Shown in pieces: positions 42,696 to 46,972 of a DNA stretch of 46,972 bases; position 1 is the first letter of the stretch, and each line of letters begins with the position of its first letter. Location: the NCBI RefSeq assembly GCF_005889725.1, contig NZ_VCKX01000068.1, forward strand, positions 1-46,972, read 5' to 3'. The position numbers were made by a program, and so were the translations under genes. The DNA is from Nonomuraea zeae (GTDB lineage: Bacteria; Actinomycetota; Actinomycetes; Streptosporangiales; Streptosporangiaceae). Under the pieces are notes generated by a model. The model did not search any database, was not told the origin of the DNA, and worked only from the letters and a program-made list of their open reading frames with translations.

Positions 42696-45600
42696 CTATT
42701 GAGGGTGATCCTCCCCGACCACCTGCTCCATCGAGATCTCCGCGCCGCGTGCCTGAGCCGCCGCCAGCCCGGCACGGCCGAGCGCCGCCTCCACCGCGGC
42801 CGTGATCCGGGCGACGTCGCCCTGCTCGCCGGGCGGCAGCGGCGCGCCCACGGACTCCCTGAGCGCCGCCGCCCGGCCCAGCAGCGCCCCCGCCTCCTCG
42901 AACCGCCCGCTCAGCGCCCGCGCGCCCGCCAGCCCTTCCAGCGCCAGCGCGGTCGCCCGCGGATCGCCGACCCGGCGCGCCGTCGCGAGCCCGTCCAGCT
43001 GGAGCTCCAGCGCGGCGGCCGCGTCACCTCGCTGCTCGGCGACGAAGCCCAGCTCGGCCAGGATCAGCGCCGCGCCGGGCTCGCCCGCCACGTCCCTGAC
43101 CCAGCCCAGCCAGGTACGCAGCCGCCGTTCGGCGTCATCGAGCCGTCCCTGCCGCCGCGCTCCGAGCGCCAGCCCGATCTCGGCGAACTCCTCGGCCGGC
43201 CGGTTCGACTGGGCCACCGCCAGCCGCCTGGCCCGCTCGTGGAAATCCTCGGCCCGCGCGTGGTCGCCGGTCAGCATCGCGATCCTGCCCAGCCGGGACA
43301 GCGCGTCTGACACCGAGCTCCACAGCCCGAGCTCCTCGGCCATCCGCAGGCCTTCCACCCGTAGCGCGGTGGCCTCCGCGTAGTCGCCGGTGATCTCTGC
43401 CAGGGTGCTGAGGTTCTCAGCGGCCCGCATCTCGCCCCACCGGTCGCCGACCTCCCTGAACAGCGCCCGCCCCTGCTCCCCGTCCCGCCGCAGCGCCGCC
43501 AGGTCGCCGCGCATGGCCGCGAGCCTGGCCAGGACGTTCAGGGCGGCGGCCGTGCCCCAGCGGTCGTCCAGCTCGCGGAAGGTCGTCAATGCCCGCTCGA
43601 TCAGCTCCTGGCTCAGAGACAGGTCGTCGTACCCGTACGAGGCGAACCCGACGAACCACTGCGCCCTGGCCCTGGCCAGGGGCTCCTCGATCGCCTCGTA
43701 CACCTCGCCGGCGGGCAGGGCGGGCCGCCCCGCCAGCATCCGCAGCCCGGCCAGCCACAGCGTGGCCTGCGCCGCGCCGGAAGGGGGCAGGCCGGGAAGC
43801 GACAGCGCGGCCTCCAGCGCCCGCCGGCCCTCGCCGAGCCGGCCACGCAGCACCCAGTACCAGGCCATCGCATTCACCAGCCGCAACGCCTCCTCCGCCA
43901 CCCCAGCGGAGTCCGGCCGCGCCACGCCTACGGAGCTCGGCTGCGTCGCGTCTACGGAGTCCGGCTGTGTCGCGTCTAGGGAGCTCGGCTGTGTCGCGAG
44001 CTGGACTGCGGTGTCCAGTGCGGCGCGGAGGTTGGCGGCCTCCGCGTCGAGCCGGGCGAAGGCGCCGCGCTGCCCGTGCCCTCGAAGGTGCGGCTCCAGC
44101 TGCTCCGCCAGGCCGGCGTAGTGGCGCAGGTGCCTGAGCTGTACGGCGGCCAGCTCTCCCGCCTCGGCCAGCCGCTCCTGGCAGTAGGCCGCCACGGACT
44201 CCAGCAGCCGATAGCGCGGCCCGGGGACCCGCACCACCAGCGACCGGTCCACCAGCCTGGCCAGCAGGTCGAGGACGTCCACGCCCGGCCCGGCGCAGAC
44301 CTCCTCCGCCGCCTCCAGCGTGCACCCGTCGGCGTGCACGGCCAGCCGCCGCAGCACCAGCCGCTCGCCCTCGGTCAGCAGCTCCCAGCTCCAGTCGATC
44401 ATCGCCCGCAACGTCTGCTGCCGGGCGGGAGCCCCGCGCCGCCCCGAGGCGAGCAGCCTGAACCGGTCGTCGAGCCGGTCGGCGAGCTGGCGCGGGGTCA
44501 GGGCCCGCATCCTGGTCGCGGCCAGCTCCAGTGCCAGCGGCAGGCCGTCGAGCCGGGCGCAGATCTCCGCCACGTCCGCGTCCGGCTCGATGCCCGCCCG
44601 CGCCGCGAACAGCTCCACGGCCGCCTCCCGCTCCAGCGGCGGCACGCTCCACAGCGCCTCGCCCTCGATCCGGAGCGACTCCTGGCTGGTGGCCAGGATC
44701 CGCAGCCCTGGTGCCGCCCGCAGCAGCCGCCCGGCCAGCGCGGCGACCTGCTCGACGACGTGCTCGCAGTTGTCCAGCACGAGCAGCGTCCGCTTGCCCT
44801 CCAGCGCGGCGGCCAGCCGATCGGACATCGACCCGGGCACGTCGTCCCGCAGCCCGAGCACCGCCGCGATCGCCTCGGCCACCTCCACCACGGCCGCCTG
44901 GGCGGTCAGCGAAGCCAGCTCGACCAGCCACACCTCACCCTCGAACACCCCGACCCCCACAGCCTCCCCACGAGGGCTGCTCGCGTCACCGGCCCGGAGA
45001 CTGAGTGCGGCGTCCGGGTGGCCGGCGCTCGGGGTGGCGGCGGCGAGGGCGAGGCGGGTCTTGCCGACTCCGCCGGGACCCGTCAGCGTCACCAGGCGGT
45101 TGGCCCGGAGCAGCGACCGGACCTCGGCCACCGCCGCCTCCCGGCCCACCAGGCGGGTCAGCGGCGCGGGCAGGTTCGTGCGGGGCCGGGCAGGCGGCTC
45201 CAAGGCCGGGTCCTGCTCCAGGATCGCTTGATGTAGCGCCACCAGCTCGGGCCCGGGATCGACCCCGAGCTCGTCGGCCAGCCGCCGCCGCAGGTCCCCG
45301 TACCCGGCCAGCGCCTCGCTCTGCCGCCCGGCCCGGTACAGGGCCCGCAGGTGTACGGCGCGCAGCCGCTCGCGCAAGGGATGCCCGGCCACCAGATCGG
45401 TCAGCTCGGCCGCGAGCAGCCCGTGCTCGCCCAGCCCGAGCCGCGCCTCGGCCAGCTCCTCCATCGCCACCAGCCGCTGCTCGTCCAGCCGGGCGACGGC
45501 GGCCCGGACGAACGGCTCGTCCGCGAACTCGGCGTAGGCGTCCCCCCGCCAGAGCCCGAGCGCCTGCCGCAGCAGCTCAGCGCGTACGCCCAGCTCGTCG

Positions 45601-45932
45601 GTGCGCTGCGCGCGCCCGATCAGCGACTCGAACAGGCCGGCGTCCACGGACTCCGGCCCCACCCGCAGCACGTATCCGGGCGCCTGGTACGCCACCAGCT
45701 CCCGCCCGCCCAGCACCCTGCGCAGCTGCGACACCTTCACCCGCAGCGCCGCCAGCGGGTTCACCGGAGGCCGGCCGCGCCAGAGGTGCTCGATCAGCCG
45801 GTCGGCGGAGACCGGCCGCCCCGGGTTCGTCAGCAGGGCCGCGAGCAGCGCCCGGACCTTGACCTCCAGCACCTGGACCGGTTCCCCGCCGGGCGACCAC
45901 ACCGTGAGCGGGCCCAGCACCCCGAACCGCAT
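42696..45932 (-). CDS. AfsR/SARP-type regulator (BTAD, NB-ARC, TPR)
   Basis: Large 1078-aa regulator. Residues 1-90 are an OmpR-like winged helix (RFGVLGPLTVW, RPVSADRLIEHLW, LRVKVSQLRRVLG, YQAPGYVL); about 95-245 a BTAD domain (ELVALHQAILEQDP at its end); about 260-520 an NB-ARC-type ATPase with Walker A GPGGVGKTRL, Walker B TLLVLDNCEHV and LRILATSQESLRI; about 560-1060 helical TPR-like repeats. ATP-dependent activators of this type usually switch on secondary-metabolite or neighbouring genes. Residues about 645-676 hold four copies of an eight-residue repeat (ATQPSSLD type). Divergent from an imine-reductase-like gene, a plausible target. Confidence 0.9.
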   Translation of the reverse strand: MRFGVLGPLTVWSPGGEPVQVLEVKVRALLAALLTNPGRPVSADRLIEHLWRGRPPVNPLAALRVKVSQLRRVLGGRELVAYQAPGYVLRVGPESVDAGLFESLIGRAQRTDELGVRAELLRQALGLWRGDAYAEFADEPFVRAAVARLDEQRLVAMEELAEARLGLGEHGLLAAELTDLVAGHPLRERLRAVHLRALYRAGRQSEALAGYGDLRRRLADELGVDPGPELVALHQAILEQDPALEPPARPRTNLPAPLTRLVGREAAVAEVRSLLRANRLVTLTGPGGVGKTRLALAAATPSAGHPDAALSLRAGDASSPRGEAVGVGVFEGEVWLVELASLTAQAAVVEVAEAIAAVLGLRDDVPGSMSDRLAAALEGKRTLLVLDNCEHVVEQVAALAGRLLRAAPGLRILATSQESLRIEGEALWSVPPLEREAAVELFAARAGIEPDADVAEICARLDGLPLALELAATRMRALTPRQLADRLDDRFRLLASGRRGAPARQQTLRAMIDWSWELLTEGERLVLRRLAVHADGCTLEAAEEVCAGPGVDVLDLLARLVDRSLVVRVPGPRYRLLESVAAYCQERLAEAGELAAVQLRHLRHYAGLAEQLEPHLRGHGQRGAFARLDAEAANLRAALDTAVQLATQPSSLDATQPDSVDATQPSSVGVARPDSAGVAEEALRLVNAMAWYWVLRGRLGEGRRALEAALSLPGLPPSGAAQATLWLAGLRMLAGRPALPAGEVYEAIEEPLARARAQWFVGFASYGYDDLSLSQELIERALTTFRELDDRWGTAAALNVLARLAAMRGDLAALRRDGEQGRALFREVGDRWGEMRAAENLSTLAEITGDYAEATALRVEGLRMAEELGLWSSVSDALSRLGRIAMLTGDHARAEDFHERARRLAVAQSNRPAEEFAEIGLALGARRQGRLDDAERRLRTWLGWVRDVAGEPGAALILAELGFVAEQRGDAAAALELQLDGLATARRVGDPRATALALEGLAGARALSGRFEEAGALLGRAAALRESVGAPLPPGEQGDVARITAAVEAALGRAGLAAAQARGAEISMEQVVGEDHPQ
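43907..44002 (-). repeat. 4 x 24-bp in-frame tandem repeat in the AfsR-like gene
   Basis: Units at 43907, 43931, 43955 and 43979 share CGGAG(t/c)(c/t)CGGCyG. Units 1 and 3 have GTCCGG, units 2 and 4 GCTCGG, suggesting a 48-bp pair was itself duplicated. They encode an eight-residue repeat between the ATPase and TPR regions. Confidence 0.85.
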
Positions 45933-46029
45933 TCGCCCCCCATAACCGACTCCGAATCAGACCATAAGCGCCCGCCTGCAAGGTGAAGACAGCTCCACTG
46001 AAGGAACGCCTCACAGAGGGAACACTGAA

Positions 46030-46890
46030 ATGTCGGAAAATATCTCCGTTCTCGGCCTCGGCCTCATGGGATCCGCCCTCGCGGAGAGCCTGCTGGCCGC
46101 CGGCCACCGCGTCACCGTCTGGAACCGTTCGCCGGACAAGGCCGAGCCCCTGGTCGCGAAGGGCGCGACCCGCGCGGCCACCCCGGCGCAGGCGGTCGGG
46201 GCGAGCGAGCTGGTGATCGTCTGCGTGCTCGACTATCCCGCCGTGCGGGAAGTCCTGGAGGACGCCCCGCTCCGGGGCCGCGTCGTCGTCAACCTCACCA
46301 CCGGCCGGCCCGTGGAGGCTCGCGAGACCGCGACCTGGGCGGCCGGGCGCGGCGCGGACTATTTGGACGGCGGCATCATGGCCGTGCCCTACATGATCGC
46401 CAAGCCCGGCGCGCTCATCCTCTACAGCGGCTCCAGGACCGCGTACGACCGCCACGAGGAGGTGCTCGCCGTCATGGCCGAGCCCCGCTACGTGGACCCG
46501 GACCCCGGGATGGCCCCGCTGCTGGATCTGGCCATGCTGACCGGCATGTACGGCCAGATCGCCGGCTTCCTGGCCGCCGCCGCACTGGTGACGTCCGCGA
46601 AATACCCGTTGACGGAGTTCACCGGCACGCTGCTGGTCCCGTGGCTCAACGCGATGGCCGCGAGTGAGCCCGCCACAGCGGCGGCGATCGAGTCGGGCGA
46701 CCACCGCACCGAGGTGTCCAACCTGGAGATCAACAGGGTGGGCATGGACAACCTGATCCGCACGTTCAGGGAGCAGGGCGTCCGGCCGGATCTGCTCATC
46801 CCCATGAAGACGATCCTCGACCAGCGCGTCGCCCGCGGCCTCGGTCACGAAGGGCTGTCGGGCCTGGTGGAAGAGCTCCGGATCGGCTGA
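46030..46890 (+). CDS. NAD(P)-dependent oxidoreductase, imine-reductase-like
   Basis: A 286-aa member of the 6-phosphogluconate / beta-hydroxyacid dehydrogenase superfamily. The Rossmann motif GLGLMGSALAESLLAAGH is at residues 8-25, followed by VWNRSPDKAEPLVAKGA, where the Arg after Asn predicts NADP(H). LDGGIMAVPYMI, SGSRTAYDRHE and LLDLAMLTGMYGQIAGFLAA match bacterial imine reductases, with Tyr in MYG near the catalytic position. It could reduce a cyclic imine in a biosynthetic route; the natural substrate is unknown. The ATG is 97 bp from the divergent AfsR-like gene. Confidence 0.83.
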   Translation: MSENISVLGLGLMGSALAESLLAAGHRVTVWNRSPDKAEPLVAKGATRAATPAQAVGASELVIVCVLDYPAVREVLEDAPLRGRVVVNLTTGRPVEARETATWAAGRGADYLDGGIMAVPYMIAKPGALILYSGSRTAYDRHEEVLAVMAEPRYVDPDPGMAPLLDLAMLTGMYGQIAGFLAAAALVTSAKYPLTEFTGTLLVPWLNAMAASEPATAAAIESGDHRTEVSNLEINRVGMDNLIRTFREQGVRPDLLIPMKTILDQRVARGLGHEGLSGLVEELRIG

Positions 46891-46898
46891 CAAGCCGG

Positions 46899-46972
46899 AA
46901 AGGTCAGAGATCCGGGGGAAGGTCCGGGTCAGATGCCGGGGGAGCGGAAGGCCGGGGTCGGATCCTGCGGGG
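46899..46972. repeat. degenerate G-rich repeats at right edge
   Basis: Imperfect copies of a GGTC-AGAT-CCGGGGG motif (about 46902-46918, 46921-46942, 46949-46972) follow the oxidoreductase stop and run to the window edge. No gene is visible here. Confidence 0.45.

Noticed and set aside
43907..44002. CRISPR array
   Set aside because: The 24-bp units are contiguous with no spacers and lie in frame inside a gene, so this is a coding tandem repeat.

Overview
The window is very GC-rich, gene-dense and made of short overlapping operons with many GTG/TTG starts. The protein families (WD40-fused Ser/Thr kinase, BTAD/AfsR-type regulator, ECF sigma factors, FadA5/Ltp2-type sterol catabolism, XRE/MmyB-type and GntR/FCD regulators) point to a soil actinomycete chromosome. 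A Streptosporangiaceae-like (Nonomuraea-type) source is my inference from gene style, not a demonstrated identity. I see no tRNA, rRNA, transposase, phage gene or CRISPR array.

Region 1 (about 180-7786): one tightly coupled + strand operon for oxidative (non-phosphorylating) L-fucose-type catabolism. It holds a 2,4-diketo-3-deoxyfuconate hydrolase (FAH family), L-fuconate dehydratase, a keto-deoxy-fuconate dehydrogenase (SDR), a ribose/xylose-class ABC importer (lipoprotein, double ATPase, permease) and an aldo/keto reductase that would make the first oxidation. A palindromic operator in front of the operon is almost identical to one in front of a GntR/FCD regulator 15 kb away (about 15,150), which suggests that regulator controls both.

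Region 2 (7800-16207): unrelated single genes. They are a small membrane protein, a Ser/Thr kinase with a STAND-like middle domain, one membrane span and a WD40 propeller, a LigD 3'-phosphoesterase fused to a ligase domain that has lost its catalytic lysine, an XRE regulator divergent from an SDR, the GntR regulator and a metallo-beta-lactamase-fold hydrolase.

Region 3 (16287-27230): sterol side-chain degradation. fadA5 lies on the - strand. A KstR-like TetR gene is divergent from the operon fadD17-fadE28(chsE1)-fadE29(chsE2)-chsH2-chsH1-ltp2, which resembles the mycobacterial igr cluster. KstR-like boxes lie in front of fadA5 and between kstR and fadD17. An ECF sigma factor with a SnoaL-like tail and a divergent MFS exporter sit between the two arms.

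Region 4 (27270-33977): a DUF981-type membrane protein behind a perfect 17-bp palindrome; an unusual ECF-sigma-like protein with a long repeat-rich proline linker and a C-terminal membrane anchor; divergent from it, a complete OpuC/ProU-type quaternary-amine importer; then a flavin reductase.

Region 5 (34045-46972): an SppA-type peptidase, two related secreted cysteine-rich subtilases, glycogen branching enzyme GlgB, a DUF4328-type membrane protein, a large AfsR/BTAD regulator and a divergent imine-reductase-like oxidoreductase. Short tandem repeats, mostly in frame, recur through the whole window at protein N-termini, linkers and gene ends. No gene-free stretch exceeds about 300 bases; the largest are the left edge (1-281) and the 216 bp between the membrane sigma gene and the opu operon.
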